DNA from: Rhodanobacter spathiphylli B39
Lineage (GTDB): Bacteria; Pseudomonadota; Gammaproteobacteria; Xanthomonadales; Rhodanobacteraceae
DNA: 64,000 nucleotides
Assembly: GCF_000264295.1 (NCBI RefSeq)
Contig: NZ_AJXT01000004.1
Coordinates: forward strand, 620,001 to 684,000
Reading direction: 5' to 3'
Each line of letters begins with the position of its first letter. Positions within the stretch are counted from its first letter, which is position 1. The notes below the pieces were generated by a model, which saw only the letters and a list, made by a program, of their open reading frames with translations, had not been told where the DNA came from and did not search any database. Made by a program: the position numbers and the translations under genes. Below are positions 1 to 9,687 of the stretch, one piece after another.

Positions 1-62
1 ACGCGTCCGGTAGCGGGTCAACGCGTTAAACTGCGCGCTTTGCCGTTCAGCCAGGATACGCC

Positions 63-740
63 ATGAGCCATGCCCCAGCCCCCGTACTCACCATCGACGG
101 ACCATCGGGATCGGGCAAGGGCACCATCAGCGCGCTGGTGGCCGAGCGGCTGGGCTGGCGCCTGCTGGACTCGGGGGCGCTCTATCGTGCCGTGGGTTAC
201 GCCGCGGGGATGGCCGGGCTCGACCTTTCGGACGTGGAGGCGGTGACCCGTTGCGCGCAGGGGACGAAGATCCAGTTCCGGGCCGCGCCCGATGGCGGCG
301 AGACCCGGGTGATCGTCAACGGCCACGATGCGACCGACGAATTGCGTACCGAAACCGCCGGTGCAGCCGCTTCGGCGATCGCCTCGATGCCCTCGGTGCG
401 CGAAGCGCTGGTGGCGCTGCAACTGGGCTTCCGCAAGCTGCCGGGCCTGGTGGCTGACGGGCGCGACATGGGCACGGTGATCTTCCCCGATGCCCGGTAC
501 AAGGTTTTCCTCACCGCCAGCGCCGTGGAACGGGCGAAAAGGCGCTATAAGCAGTTGAAGGAAAAGGGACTCAGCGTTACACTTGCTGGCCTTCAGCGCG
601 AAATTGAGGCGCGTGACAGCCGCGATGCTTCGCGTGCCGTGGCGCCGCTCAAGCCTGCCGCTGATGCCTTGCTGGTGGATACCACCGGCATGGGCATCGA
701 CGAGGTCGTTGCGAAAGTATTTGCCGTCGTGCAGCCCTGA
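63..740 (+). CDS. cmk: Cytidylate kinase
   Basis: Cytosolic (d)CMP kinase that uses ATP to make (d)CDP for nucleotide salvage and RNA/DNA precursor supply. The 225-residue product starts with a textbook P-loop, GPSGSGKGT at residues 13-21, followed by the [12 protein letters not shown] segment typical of bacterial Cmk and by [14 protein letters not shown], the substrate-binding region. The length matches the bacterial family (about 225-230 residues). The next genes are rpsA and ihfB, the conserved gammaproteobacterial order, which supports the assignment. A strong hairpin with a T-run follows at 765-787. The identity is certain in practice; only the exact start among nearby codons is open. 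Confidence 0.97.
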   Translation: MSHAPAPVLTIDGPSGSGKGTISALVAERLGWRLLDSGALYRAVGYAAGMAGLDLSDVEAVTRCAQGTKIQFRAAPDGGETRVIVNGHDATDELRTETAGAAASAIASMPSVREALVALQLGFRKLPGLVADGRDMGTVIFPDARYKVFLTASAVERAKRRYKQLKEKGLSVTLAGLQREIEARDSRDASRAVAPLKPAADALLVDTTGMGIDEVVAKVFAVVQP

Positions 741-764
741 ACGGGTTGCGCGGCGGCTTTTGTG

Positions 765-787
765 CCCCTGCCATGGCAGGGGGTTTT
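765..787 (+). terminator. Rho-independent terminator after cmk
   Basis: Bases 765-782 form a perfect 18-base palindrome (CCCCTGCC and its complement around AT), followed by G and TTTT at 784-787. It lies 25 bp after the cmk stop and before rpsA, so rpsA probably has its own promoter in 788-914 as well as any read-through. Confidence 0.6.
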
Positions 788-914
788 GGCCAACGGTGAT
801 GGCGGTCGGTTCCTTGTTGGAACCCCTCATGCACCCTCAACCGGTGGATCGGAAGTTCGCGCACCAACCATTCCAGCGCAATGAACCACGATCCTTTCCC
901 ACTATGGAATCAAC

Positions 915-2588
915 ATGACTGAAAGTTTTGCCGAACTGTTTGAACAGAGCCAGCAGGCCATCTCCAAGCTGAAGCCCGGCGCCATCGTCACCGGCATCGT
1001 TGTGGAAATCCGCAACGACGTCGTCGTGATCAACGCTGGCCTGAAGAGCGAAGGCATCGTCCCCATCGAGCAGTTCAAGAGCGAAGAGGGCGTGCTGGAG
1101 GTGCAGGTAGGCGACGAGGTGAAGGTAGCCCTCGAAGCTTTGGAAGACGGTTTCGGCGAGACCAAGCTGTCGCGCGAGAAAGCCAAGCGCTCGATGGTGT
1201 GGGACGACCTGGAACAGGCGTTCGACAAGGAAGAGACCATCAAGGGCATGATCTCGGGCAAGGTCAAGGGCGGTTTCACCGTCGACATCAAGGACGTTCG
1301 CGCGTTCCTGCCCGGTTCGCTGGTCGACGTGCGCCCGGTGCGCGAGCCGACCTACCTCGAGGGCAAGGAACTCGAGTTCAAGATCATCAAGCTCGACCGC
1401 AAGCGCAACAACGTGGTGGTCAGCCGCCGCGCCGTCGTCGAGACCGAGTTCTCCGCCGAGCGCGAGCAGCTGCTTGAGCGCCTGACCGAGGGTGCCGTCG
1501 TCAAGGGTGTGGTGAAGAACCTCACCGATTACGGCGCGTTCGTGGACCTGGGCGGCATCGACGGCCTGCTGCACATCACCGACATGGCGTGGAAGCGCGT
1601 GCGTCATCCGTCCGAAGTGGTCAACGTCGGCGACGAGCTGGACGTGCGCGTGCTGAAGTACGACAAGGAGCGCAACCGCGTTTCGCTGGGCCTGAAGCAG
1701 CTGGGCGACGACCCGTGGGTCGCCATCGCCCGCCGTTACCCGGTCGGCAGCCGCCTGTTCGGCAAGGTCTCCAACGTCACCGATTACGGCTGCTTCGTGG
1801 AGATCGAGCCGGGCGTGGAAGGCCTGGTGCACGTGTCCGAGATGGACTGGACCAACAAGAACGTCAATCCGGCCAAGGTGGTTCAGGTCGGTGACGAAAC
1901 CGAAGTCACCGTGCTGGACGTGGACGAGGAGCGTCGCCGCATCTCGCTGGGCATCAAGCAGACCCGCTCGAACCCGTGGGAAGCGTTCGCAGCGATGCAC
2001 AAGAAGGGTGACAAGGTGTCCGGCCAGATCAAGTCGATCACCGACTTCGGCGTGTTCATCGGCCTGGACGGCGGCATCGACGGCCTGGTGCACCTGTCCG
2101 ACATCTCCTGGCAGATGTCCGGCGAAGATCTGGTTCGCAACTTCAAGAAGGGCGACGAGATCGAGGCCGTGGTGCTGGCGGTTGATCCTGAGCGCGAGCG
2201 CATCTCGCTCGGCATCAAGCAGATGGAGCAGGATCCGTTCGGCCAGTTCATGGCGGCGAATCCGCGCGGCACCATCGTCAACGGCACCGTCAAGGAAGTC
2301 GATGCGAAGGGTGCGGTGATCGATCTGGGCGAAGGCGTCGAGGGTTACCTGCGCGCCAACGACATCGCCAAGGAGCGCATCGACGATGCCACGCTGCATC
2401 TGAAGGTGGGCGACAAGGTCGAGGCCAAGTTCACCGGCATGGATCGCAAGGGTCGCCAGCTGGCGCTCTCGATCCGCGCGAAGGACGAGGAAGACGCACC
2501 GGATACGTCGGTCGACTATTCGTCTGCCGCCAGCGGCACGACCAAGCTTGGTGCGCTGCTCAAGGAGCAGTTCAACAAGGCTGACTGA
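915..2588 (+). CDS. rpsA: 30S ribosomal protein S1
   Basis: Ribosomal protein S1, which binds the 5' region of mRNA and delivers it to the 30S subunit. The 557-residue product is the usual size for the six-domain proteobacterial form. Repeated S1/OB-fold units can be read along the chain, with the recurrent pattern V-x-D-Y-G-x-F-V-x-L-x-G-x-x-G-L-x-H and spacers ending R-x-S-L-G-x-K-Q. The units lie at roughly residues 20-90, 105-175, 190-260, 275-348, 362-435 and 449-520. It sits between cmk and ihfB as in E. coli. Synonymous codon choice is strongly biased, as expected for a highly expressed gene. A terminator follows at 2609-2637. Confidence 0.98.
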   Translation: MTESFAELFEQSQQAISKLKPGAIVTGIVVEIRNDVVVINAGLKSEGIVPIEQFKSEEGVLEVQVGDEVKVALEALEDGFGETKLSREKAKRSMVWDDLEQAFDKEETIKGMISGKVKGGFTVDIKDVRAFLPGSLVDVRPVREPTYLEGKELEFKIIKLDRKRNNVVVSRRAVVETEFSAEREQLLERLTEGAVVKGVVKNLTDYGAFVDLGGIDGLLHITDMAWKRVRHPSEVVNVGDELDVRVLKYDKERNRVSLGLKQLGDDPWVAIARRYPVGSRLFGKVSNVTDYGCFVEIEPGVEGLVHVSEMDWTNKNVNPAKVVQVGDETEVTVLDVDEERRRISLGIKQTRSNPWEAFAAMHKKGDKVSGQIKSITDFGVFIGLDGGIDGLVHLSDISWQMSGEDLVRNFKKGDEIEAVVLAVDPERERISLGIKQMEQDPFGQFMAANPRGTIVNGTVKEVDAKGAVIDLGEGVEGYLRANDIAKERIDDATLHLKVGDKVEAKFTGMDRKGRQLALSIRAKDEEDAPDTSVDYSSAASGTTKLGALLKEQFNKAD

Positions 2589-2608
2589 TCGCGTTGCATC
2601 CGTCTGAC

Positions 2609-2637
2609 ACGGGGCGGCTTCTGCCGCCCCGTTGTTT
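2609..2637 (+). terminator. Terminator/attenuator between rpsA and ihfB
   Basis: A perfect 10-bp stem (ACGGGGCGGC at 2609-2618, complement at 2623-2632) closed by a TTCT (UUCU) tetraloop, followed by TGTTT. It lies 20 bp after the rpsA stop and 27 bp before the ihfB start, so it may only partly stop transcription. Confidence 0.6.
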
Positions 2638-2659
2638 CACGTCACGGACATTGGGGCCC

Positions 2660-2959
2660 ATGACTAAATCCGAATTGATCGAGGCGCTGGCCAGGCGTCA
2701 GACCCATCTTGCGTTTGCCGATGTCGAGATGGCCGTCAAGAGCGTCATCGAACAGATGAGCCATGCCCTGGCTCATGGCGAGCGTATCGAGGTGCGTGGT
2801 TTCGGCAGCTTCGCGCTGCATTACCGGCCACCGCGCATGGGGCGCAACCCCAAGACCGGCGAAGCCGTGGCATTGCCCGGCAAGCACGTTCCGCACTTCA
2901 AGCCAGGCAAGGAGCTGCGTGAACGGGTCAACCAGGATCTCGAGACAGGCACCGTCTGA
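2660..2959 (+). CDS. ihfB: Integration host factor subunit beta
   Basis: Beta subunit of the IHF DNA-bending heterodimer. The start chosen is the ATG at 2660, giving 99 residues beginning [10 protein letters not shown]; an upstream TTG would add an unconserved tail. The DNA-binding arm is clear: RGFGSF at 46-51 and GRNPKTGE at 61-68 with the intercalating proline at 64, then the basic [12 protein letters not shown] tail. Length and sequence fit IhfB rather than HU or IhfA, and the position after rpsA is the conserved one. A T-rich terminator follows at 2993-3022. Confidence 0.96.
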   Translation: MTKSELIEALARRQTHLAFADVEMAVKSVIEQMSHALAHGERIEVRGFGSFALHYRPPRMGRNPKTGEAVALPGKHVPHFKPGKELRERVNQDLETGTV

Positions 2960-2992
2960 CCGGCAGGTCATGCACAGTGCCATGGAAACAAG

Positions 2993-3022
2993 GCAGGCGA
3001 CGCGAGTCGGCCTGCTTTTTTT
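2993..3022 (+). terminator. Rho-independent terminator after ihfB
   Basis: Stem GCAGGC (2993-2998) with GCCTGC (3010-3015), extended by GAC/GTC around a GCGA loop with one bulge, followed by seven T (3016-3022). It lies 34 bp after the ihfB stop, so lapA most likely starts from its own promoter. Confidence 0.75.
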
Positions 3023-3119
3023 CGTCTTTGATCCGGGCCGGCGCACACGCATGAATCATCGCCGCACGGAATCCCTGTGGCGCCTGTGCCAGTCATCACC
3101 AATCGGGTAAAGTCGCCCC

Positions 3120-3377
3120 ATGCGACTGCTCGCCATCATTCTCCTGCTGATCTTCATCGCCGCCGGCATCGTCTTCGGTGCGCTCAACGCCGACCTCGTC
3201 GGCTACGACCTGGGCATTGCGCAACTCCGTCTGCCCAAGGGCGCAGCGCTGCTCGGCGCGGTCGTGATCGGATGGCTGCTCGGTGGACTGACCGCCTGGC
3301 TGGGCGTGAGCATGCGCCAGGGTCGCCAGCAGCGCCGCCAGTCGCGCGCGGACAAGAAGTCGCCGGTCAAGCCATGA
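3120..3377 (+). CDS. lapA: Lipopolysaccharide assembly protein LapA-like
   Basis: Small inner-membrane protein of 85 residues with two transmembrane segments (about residues 3-22 and 41-63) and a basic cytoplasmic tail rich in R, K and Q. It fits the LapA (YciS) family, which acts with LapB in controlling LPS synthesis through FtsH-mediated turnover of LpxC; that role is family knowledge, not visible here. The internal NADLVGYDLGIAQLRLP region matches the usual short periplasmic stretch. The stop overlaps the lapB start (ATGA at 3374-3377), so the two genes are translationally coupled. Confidence 0.88.
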   Translation: MRLLAIILLLIFIAAGIVFGALNADLVGYDLGIAQLRLPKGAALLGAVVIGWLLGGLTAWLGVSMRQGRQQRRQSRADKKSPVKP

Positions 3378-4546
3378 ATCTCGTGCTCGTGCTGGTTTCC
3401 CTGGTGCCGATCGCGTTCGTGCTGGGCTGGTGGACTTCGCGCCAGTTCGGCGCACGCCGCTCCGGCGCCGAGGTCAGCGCGTTGTCGTCGGACTACTTCC
3501 GTGGCCTGAACTACCTGCTCAACGAGGAGCAGGACAAGGCGATCGAGGTGTTCCTCAAGCTGGCCGAATACAACCGCGATACGGTCGAGACGCACCTGGC
3601 CCTGGGCAACCTGTTCCGCCGGCGCGGCGAGGTGGATCGGGCGATCCGCCTGCACCAGCACCTGGTTTCGCGCCCCGGCCTCACCGATGCAATGAAGACG
3701 GTGGCGCTGCTGGAACTGGGTGAAGACTACATGCGGGCGGGGCTGCTCGATCGCGCCGAGGCGCTGTTCTGCGACCTGGTGGCGATGAACGCACACGCGC
3801 CCTCTGCGCTGCGGCACCTGATTGCCATCTACCAGCACGAACGCGACTGGCACAAGGCGATCGAGCACGCACGCCGCCTCGAGGTGATGACCGGCGAGGA
3901 CGAGGCGCCGATGATCGCCCAGTTCTATTGCGAGCTGGCCGACCGCTCGCGCCAGCACGGAGCGCGCGCCGAAGCACGCGACTATCTCAGGCAGGCCTTC
4001 GACTGCCAGCCGGATTGCGTGCGGGCATTCATGTTGACCGGCAGGTTGCTGTCCGAAGATGGCCAGCACGCCGACGCCGTGACGGCGTATGAATCGGCGA
4101 TCCAGGCCGATATCGCATTCACCCCGGAAATCCTGCCGCCGCTGCTCAACAGTTACGCCAGGTCTCAGCAGATGGAACGTGCGGAAGTTTTTCTGCGCGA
4201 GATGATCGGTCGCTACCACGGCGTCTCGCCGGTGCTGGCGCTGGCCCACCTTTACAAGGAGCGCGACGGCGAGCGTGCGGCGATCGATTTCCTCACCACC
4301 CAGCTGCGCCAGCGGCCTTCGGTGCGCGGCCTGATGGCGCTGATCGACGCGACCATGGACAAGATCGAGGGGGAGGCACGCGAGAACTTCCTGATCCTGC
4401 GCGACCTTACCCGCAAGCTGCTTGAAGGGCAGGCGATGTACCGCTGCAGTCGATGCGGTTTCGGTGCCAAGGCCCATCACTGGCAGTGTCCGAGCTGCAA
4501 GAGCTGGAGCACGATCCGGCCCATCCATGGTGTGGCCAGCGAGTGA
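3374..4546 (+). CDS. lapB: Lipopolysaccharide assembly protein LapB (TPR, rubredoxin-like)
   Basis: TPR scaffold of the inner membrane that, in E. coli, brings LpxC to FtsH and so sets the LPS level. The start is the ATG at 3374, overlapping lapA by 4 bp; this gives 390 residues against 389 in E. coli. The N-terminal anchor is residues 1-20. Successive TPR helices begin near SSDYFRGLNYLLNEEQDKAI. The C-terminus carries a rubredoxin-type metal site, CSRCG followed 13 residues later by CPSC, which is diagnostic. The downstream gene begins 7 bp later, so the LPS regulator is joined to a glycan-synthesis block. Confidence 0.95.
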   Translation: MNLVLVLVSLVPIAFVLGWWTSRQFGARRSGAEVSALSSDYFRGLNYLLNEEQDKAIEVFLKLAEYNRDTVETHLALGNLFRRRGEVDRAIRLHQHLVSRPGLTDAMKTVALLELGEDYMRAGLLDRAEALFCDLVAMNAHAPSALRHLIAIYQHERDWHKAIEHARRLEVMTGEDEAPMIAQFYCELADRSRQHGARAEARDYLRQAFDCQPDCVRAFMLTGRLLSEDGQHADAVTAYESAIQADIAFTPEILPPLLNSYARSQQMERAEVFLREMIGRYHGVSPVLALAHLYKERDGERAAIDFLTTQLRQRPSVRGLMALIDATMDKIEGEARENFLILRDLTRKLLEGQAMYRCSRCGFGAKAHHWQCPSCKSWSTIRPIHGVASE

Positions 4547-4553
4547 GCAGCGG

Positions 4554-5576
4554 ATGTTCGTGACCATCGGATGGTTGTCCTGCAGTTTCCTGATCACCTT
4601 GCTCGTGGTCCGAGCTTCGATCAGTTATGCCCGTCGACGCGGCATGCTGGATCTGCCCGGGCAGCGACGATCCCACAGCGTGGCCACGCCGCGCGGCGGC
4701 GGGATCGGCGTGGTGGTGGCCATGCTGGGGTGTCTTCCGGGCGTGTTGTGTGCGGCGCCGGCGGGCTGGCCCCTCGGCGTGACGGCCGGGCTGCTCGCCG
4801 GATTCCTGCTCGTCGCCGTCGCCGGGTGGTGGGACGACCATCGCTCGTTGCCGGTGTTGCCACGGCTGTTTGCCCAGTTGCTCGGCACGGGCCTGTTTTC
4901 GGCAGGCTTGCTGGCGACTGGCATGCCGGCGTGGTGGTTGCCCCTGCTGCTGGTAGGTGGCGTATGGAGCATCAACCTGCACAATTTCATGGACGGCATC
5001 GATGGTTTGCTGGCGCAACAGGCGATCTTCCTCGGCGCGGGGCTGGCCCTGTTGGCATGGCAGGCGGCGCAGCCGGCCCTGGCGCTGGCGGCGGCGGTGA
5101 TGGCGGTGTCGCTGGCAGGATTCTGGTGGTTCAATCGCCCGCCCGCGAAGATCTTCATGGGTGATGTGGGCAGCGGCAGCATCGGCCTGCTGATCTTCGC
5201 CTTTACCGCCATGCTGTGGCGCGTCGAGGCGGCGCTGGTCTGGCCCGCTCTGATCCTGTCCTCGGCGTTCGCGGTGGACGCCAGCCTGACCCTGTTGACG
5301 CGCATGTGGCGGGGGCGGCGCTGGTACACTGCGCATCGCGAGCATCTCTACCAGTGGACGGTACGTCGTGGTGCCACCCACGCCCAGACCGATCTCGCCT
5401 ATCTGGGCTGGAACCTGCTTGTTGCCGCGCCAACGGCCTGGTTGGCCTGCAGTCATCTGCGCCTGGCCCTGCCGATTACCATGGCGGTCTATGCAGTGGC
5501 GTCGACCGTGTGGCTGGCGCTGAAACGTCGTTGTCTGCGGCGCAACTTGAACGGGACATCTCATGTCGCTGCGTAA
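4554..5576 (+). CDS. Undecaprenyl-phosphate HexNAc-1-phosphate transferase (WecA/WbpL-like)
   Basis: Polytopic membrane enzyme of the MraY/WecA superfamily that starts glycan assembly by moving a sugar-1-phosphate from a UDP-sugar to undecaprenyl phosphate. The start is the ATG at 4554, 7 bp after lapB, giving 340 residues. Superfamily motifs are all present: DD at about residue 92 in WWDDHRSLP, NFMDGIDGL at about 144-152, and MGDVGSG at 202-208. Around ten hydrophobic helices can be counted. The next gene is a WbpM/CapD-like dehydratase, and WbpL-WbpM adjacency is known in O-antigen loci, so the substrate may be a UDP-6-deoxy-HexNAc rather than UDP-GlcNAc; that is inference. The end overlaps the next start by 14 bp. 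Confidence 0.9.
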   Translation: MFVTIGWLSCSFLITLLVVRASISYARRRGMLDLPGQRRSHSVATPRGGGIGVVVAMLGCLPGVLCAAPAGWPLGVTAGLLAGFLLVAVAGWWDDHRSLPVLPRLFAQLLGTGLFSAGLLATGMPAWWLPLLLVGGVWSINLHNFMDGIDGLLAQQAIFLGAGLALLAWQAAQPALALAAAVMAVSLAGFWWFNRPPAKIFMGDVGSGSIGLLIFAFTAMLWRVEAALVWPALILSSAFAVDASLTLLTRMWRGRRWYTAHREHLYQWTVRRGATHAQTDLAYLGWNLLVAAPTAWLACSHLRLALPITMAVYAVASTVWLALKRRCLRRNLNGTSHVAA

Positions 5577-7461
5577 GCTTGTCGGTTTCATCCATCCCCG
5601 CATCGCCGTCGTCCTGCACGACTTGATGATGGCCGCGCTGGCCTGGTGGATTGCCAAGCTGTTCCGCTATGCCTTGAAGCCCGATGAAGTGGTCAGCTTC
5701 CAGCTGCTGGAGTTTCCCATCGTGCTGCTGGTGCAGGGCCTGATCTTCCGCTGGACCGGGCTGTACAAGAGCGTATGGCGCTTCGCCAGCCTGCCTGATC
5801 TGTGGAACATCGTGCGCGCGGTGCTGGCGGGTACGATCTCCATCGGCGTGACGCTGTTCCTCTACGAGCGCCTGGAAGGCGTGCCGCGCTCCGTGCTGGT
5901 GCTCTATCCGCTGCTGTTGTCGATACTGCTTGGCGTACCCCGACTGGCTTATCGCTACTGGAAGGACAGCCGCAACGACCTGCTGCAGAACCAGAGCGTC
6001 AAGCGCGTGCTGATCGTGGGCGCGGATCGCGCCGGCGAGGTGCTTTCGCGCGACCTCCATCGCGACCGACGTTACGCGGTGGTCGGTTTTGTCGACGACA
6101 AGTCCAGCCTGCGTGGCGCCAGCATCAACGGACATCCGATCCTGGGACGACTGGAGCAATTGCCCGAAGTGGCACGCGAGGCGGCGGTCGACATGCTGCT
6201 GATCGCACTGCCGGGCGCTTCCACGATCGAGATGCGACGGGTGGTCGCGCTGTGCGATGCCACCGACCTGCCATACCGCACGGTGCCCCGGCTGGAGGAC
6301 GTGGTTGCCGGCCGGGCCCAGTTCAACCAGATCAAGGAAGTGGCGATCGAGGACCTGCTTGGTCGCGACGCGGTCGAACTGGACTGGACGGCCATCCGCG
6401 AAACGCTCAGCGGCCGTCGCGTGCTGATCACCGGTGGTGGCGGCTCGATCGGTTCGGAGCTGTGCCGGCAGGTGGCTCGTCTGGGGGCGCAGTCGCTGAC
6501 CGTGGTGGAGCAGAGCGAGTACAACCTGTACCGCATTGGCCAGGAACTGCGCGCCGAGTTTCCCGAGTTGATCTTCGACGGCGTCCTGGCTCGCTGTGGC
6601 GACCGGGTGGCCATGCGCAAGGTGTTTGCCGACCTGCAACCTCAGGTCGTGTTCCACGCGGCAGCGTACAAGCACGTGCCGATGCTGCAGGGGCAGCTTC
6701 GTGCAGGCTTCGACAACAACGTGCTGGGTACCTGCGTGGTGGCCGATGCCGCACGCGAGACGGGCGTCGAATGCTTCGTGCTGATCTCCACCGACAAGGC
6801 GGTCAACCCGACCAGCGTCATGGGCGCGTGCAAGCGCGTGGCCGAGATCTACTGCCAGAACCTCAATGCGCAGACCACCACCCGTTTCATGACGGTGCGC
6901 TTCGGCAACGTGCTGGACTCGGCCGGATCGGTGGTGCCGCTGTTCCGGCGGCAGATCCGTGCAGGTGGCCCGGTCACCGTCACCCATCCCGAGGTGTCGC
7001 GCTATTTCATGACGATTCCCGAAGCCTGCCAGCTGATCCTGCAGACTGCGAGCATCGGCACGGGCGGCGAGATCTATGCCCTGGACATGGGCGAGCCGGT
7101 GAAGATCCGCGACCTGGCCGAGCAGATGATCCGCCTGGCCGGCAAGAAGCCCGGCAGCGAGGTCCCGATCGTGTACACCGGCCTGCGCTCTGGCGAGAAG
7201 CTGTTCGAGGAATTGTTCCATCCGCTGGAAAACTATTGCGCGACCACCCACGCCAAGATTTTTCTGGCCCAGCACCGCGAAGTGTCGTGGGAGCTGCTGC
7301 AATCCCTGCTGAAGAAGGCCGCCGAAGCGGTGGACGCCTTCGATGAGGAAGAACTTCGCCGTTGCGTGTCCAGCCTGTTGCCCTCGTTCCGCTGGAGCGA
7401 GTCGGCGCAGCCGGACAACGTGGTGTCCATCCGTCGTGCCAATCCGGAGATCAATGAGTGA
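5563..7461 (+). CDS. Membrane-anchored nucleotide-sugar 4,6-dehydratase (WbpM/CapD-like)
   Basis: UDP-N-acetylhexosamine 4,6-dehydratase of the long, membrane-bound WbpM/FlaA1/CapD class, supplying 4-keto-6-deoxy sugars for O-antigen or capsule. The 632 residues comprise about four N-terminal membrane helices (to about residue 125), a first Rossmann domain with VLIVGADRAGEVLSRDL, and a catalytic SDR domain starting at GGGGSIGSELC (291-301). The catalytic segment STDKAVNPTSVMGACKR has Met at residue 420 and Lys at 424, the S-M-K triad characteristic of WbpM rather than the usual S-Y-K. YTGLRSGEKLFEELF near the end is also typical. The start overlaps the transferase gene and the stop overlaps galU (GTGA), so the three are one operon. 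Confidence 0.93.
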   Translation: MSLRKLVGFIHPRIAVVLHDLMMAALAWWIAKLFRYALKPDEVVSFQLLEFPIVLLVQGLIFRWTGLYKSVWRFASLPDLWNIVRAVLAGTISIGVTLFLYERLEGVPRSVLVLYPLLLSILLGVPRLAYRYWKDSRNDLLQNQSVKRVLIVGADRAGEVLSRDLHRDRRYAVVGFVDDKSSLRGASINGHPILGRLEQLPEVAREAAVDMLLIALPGASTIEMRRVVALCDATDLPYRTVPRLEDVVAGRAQFNQIKEVAIEDLLGRDAVELDWTAIRETLSGRRVLITGGGGSIGSELCRQVARLGAQSLTVVEQSEYNLYRIGQELRAEFPELIFDGVLARCGDRVAMRKVFADLQPQVVFHAAAYKHVPMLQGQLRAGFDNNVLGTCVVADAARETGVECFVLISTDKAVNPTSVMGACKRVAEIYCQNLNAQTTTRFMTVRFGNVLDSAGSVVPLFRRQIRAGGPVTVTHPEVSRYFMTIPEACQLILQTASIGTGGEIYALDMGEPVKIRDLAEQMIRLAGKKPGSEVPIVYTGLRSGEKLFEELFHPLENYCATTHAKIFLAQHREVSWELLQSLLKKAAEAVDAFDEEELRRCVSSLLPSFRWSESAQPDNVVSIRRANPEINE

Positions 7462-8333
7462 GCAAGCCTCTGCGCAAAGTGGTGTTCCCCGTCGCCGGCC
7501 TCGGCACGCGCTTTCTGCCGGCGACCAAGGTCGTCGCCAAGGAAATGCTGCCGGTCCTGGACAAGCCCCTGATCCAGTACGCCGTCGACGAGGCTGTCGA
7601 TGCCGGCGCGGACACGCTGATCTTCGTCACCAATCGCTACAAGCACGCCATCGCCGACTACTTCGACAAGGCCTACGAGCTGGAGTCGAAGCTGCAGGAA
7701 AAAGGCAAGGCCGAACTGCTGGCGCTGGTGCAGGGCACCCTGCCGCGCAACGTCCGGGCGATCTTCGTGACGCAGCCCGAAGCGCTCGGCCTGGGCCACG
7801 CCGTGTTGTGCGCCAAGCCCGTTGTCGGTGACGAGCCGTTCGGCGTGGTGTTGCCCGATGACCTGATCTGGAACGGCCCCGGCAAGGGCGCGCTGCGGCA
7901 GATGGCCGAACTGGCCGATGCGCAGCAGGCCGGCGTGATCGCGGTCGAGGAAGTGCCGCACGACGAGACGGACAAGTACGGCATCGTCGACGCCACCCCG
8001 ATCGATGAGCGCAGCGCGCTGATCCGCAGCATGGTCGAGAAGCCCAAGCCGGCAGACGCCCCGTCGAACCTGGCCGTGGTCGGTCGTTATGTGCTGCCTG
8101 GCCGGATCTTCCAGTTGCTGGAACAGACCACGCCGGGGGCAGGGGGCGAAATCCAGCTCACCGACGCGATCGATGCCTTGCTCAGGGAACAGGGCAAGGT
8201 GCTGGCGCATCGTTTCGAAGGCATCCGCTTCGACTGCGGCAACAAGGCCGGACTGGTCCGCGCCACCATGCACATGGCGATGCAGGATCCGAAGCTCGCT
8301 CCGACGGTCCGCGCGTTCCTCGAACAGCTTTGA
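7458..8333 (+). CDS. galU: UTP-glucose-1-phosphate uridylyltransferase
   Basis: Makes UDP-glucose from glucose-1-phosphate and UTP, feeding LPS core, O-antigen and exopolysaccharide synthesis. The GTG start at 7458 overlaps the preceding stop by 4 bp and gives 291 residues, the usual GalU length. The nucleotide-binding signature GLGTRFLPATK is at residues 14-24, followed by KEMLPVLDKP; LPDDLIWN and the EEVPHDETDKYGIV region also match the family. It closes the lapA-to-galU polysaccharide block. Confidence 0.96.
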   Translation: MSKPLRKVVFPVAGLGTRFLPATKVVAKEMLPVLDKPLIQYAVDEAVDAGADTLIFVTNRYKHAIADYFDKAYELESKLQEKGKAELLALVQGTLPRNVRAIFVTQPEALGLGHAVLCAKPVVGDEPFGVVLPDDLIWNGPGKGALRQMAELADAQQAGVIAVEEVPHDETDKYGIVDATPIDERSALIRSMVEKPKPADAPSNLAVVGRYVLPGRIFQLLEQTTPGAGGEIQLTDAIDALLREQGKVLAHRFEGIRFDCGNKAGLVRATMHMAMQDPKLAPTVRAFLEQL

Positions 8334-8397
8334 GCGTTACCGCGCCCGCGTCTGCACCGGCCAGGTCAGCAGCGCGGGCATGGGCCACGGCCTCGGC

Positions 8398-9687
8398 ATG
8401 AATCAGGTTTCCCTTCCTTCGTACTACCGCGCCACGGCGACGCCTTACCCGGCGTACGCCCCGTTGCAGGGCAGCGGACGTGCCCGGGTGGCGATTGTCG
8501 GTGGCGGCTTTGCCGGACTGAACACGGCACTCGGACTGGCCGAGCGCGGTGTCGGCGAGGTGGTGCTGCTGGAGCGCGAACAGATCGGTTTCGGCGCCTC
8601 CGGTCGCAACGGCGGTTTCGTGTTCGCCGGCTATTCGCTGGGCGAGCAATCGCTGCTCGATCAGCTGGGCGAGGCGCGCGCGCAGGCCATTTTCCGGCTC
8701 ACCACCGAAGCGGTGCAGCGCATTCGACGGCGCATCGCCGACTACGCCATTCCCTGCGATGCTGTCGACGAGGGCGTGATCTGGGCCAACTGGTTCCGCG
8801 ATCCCGCGGTGTTGCGCCAGCGCCAGCAGTTGCTGGCCGGGCACTACGGCGTGCAATGGCAATGGCTGGCCGAGGCGGAACTGCGCCAGCGCATCCACAG
8901 CGAGCGCTATCACGATGGCCTGTATGAGCGTGACGCGCTGCACCTGCATCCGCTCAACTATGCGATCGGGCTTGCCGCGGCCGCAGCCGGAAAGGGCGTG
9001 CGCATCCACGAGCACAGCGGTGTCCGCAGCCTCGAACGCGAAGGCCTGCAATGGCGCTTGCGCACCGCGCAGGGCGACCTGCTGGTCGACCAGGTGGTGC
9101 TGGCCTGCGGCGGCTACCTGGCGGGCCTGCAGAAGCCGATCGACCGGGCGATCCTGCCGATCGCCACCTATGTGATGGTGACCGAACCGCTGGGGCCACG
9201 CATGGACGACTGCCTGGCCACCCGTGCCGCGGTCTACGACAGCCGTTTCGCATTCGACTACTACCGCGCGCTGCCGGACACCCGATTGCTGTGGGGCGGC
9301 CGCATCTCGATCCGCAACCGCTCGCCCCAGGCGGTGCAGCGGATGCTGACGAAAGACCTGCTGCGGGTGTTTCCCCAATTGCACGGGGTGAAGATCGACT
9401 ACGCGTGGTCGGGCCTGATGAGCTACGCGCGCCACCAGATGCCGCAAATCGGCGGCAGCGACAACGGGCTCTGGTGGGCACAGGCGTTTGGCGGCCATGG
9501 CCTGGCGCCGACCTGCGCGGCCGGCGAACTGCTGGCGGCGGCGATCGCCGATGGCGACCAGGGCTGGAAGCAGTTCGCCGACTACGGCCTGGGCAGCACG
9601 CACCGGCCGTTCGGTTATCTTGGTGCGCAGGCGACCTACTGGTGGCAGCAGGGCCGCGACTGGTTGAAGACGAGGCTGGAAGGATGA
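8398..9687 (+). CDS. FAD-dependent amine oxidoreductase (PuuB/DadA-like)
   Basis: Flavin oxidase of the DAO superfamily. The ATG at 8398 gives 429 residues, close to gamma-glutamylputrescine oxidase PuuB (426); an in-frame ATG at 8380 is the alternative. The dinucleotide-binding motif [21 protein letters not shown] and the [15 protein letters not shown] segment are typical of PuuB-like enzymes, as is the C-terminal pattern [18 protein letters not shown] before the last FAD-binding stretch. There is no putrescine operon around it, so the substrate is unknown. The stop overlaps the CsaA-like gene start (ATGA), hence co-translation. Confidence 0.85.
   Translation: MNQVSLPSYYRATATPYPAYAPLQGSGRARVAIVGGGFAGLNTALGLAERGVGEVVLLEREQIGFGASGRNGGFVFAGYSLGEQSLLDQLGEARAQAIFRLTTEAVQRIRRRIADYAIPCDAVDEGVIWANWFRDPAVLRQRQQLLAGHYGVQWQWLAEAELRQRIHSERYHDGLYERDALHLHPLNYAIGLAAAAAGKGVRIHEHSGVRSLEREGLQWRLRTAQGDLLVDQVVLACGGYLAGLQKPIDRAILPIATYVMVTEPLGPRMDDCLATRAAVYDSRFAFDYYRALPDTRLLWGGRISIRNRSPQAVQRMLTKDLLRVFPQLHGVKIDYAWSGLMSYARHQMPQIGGSDNGLWWAQAFGGHGLAPTCAAGELLAAAIADGDQGWKQFADYGLGSTHRPFGYLGAQATYWWQQGRDWLKTRLEG

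Noticed and set aside
837-2399. 520-codon open frame antisense to rpsA
   Set aside because: Shadow of the GC-rich rpsA coding frame; composition is Leu/Val/Asp/His repeats copied from S1 repeats, with no motif of its own.
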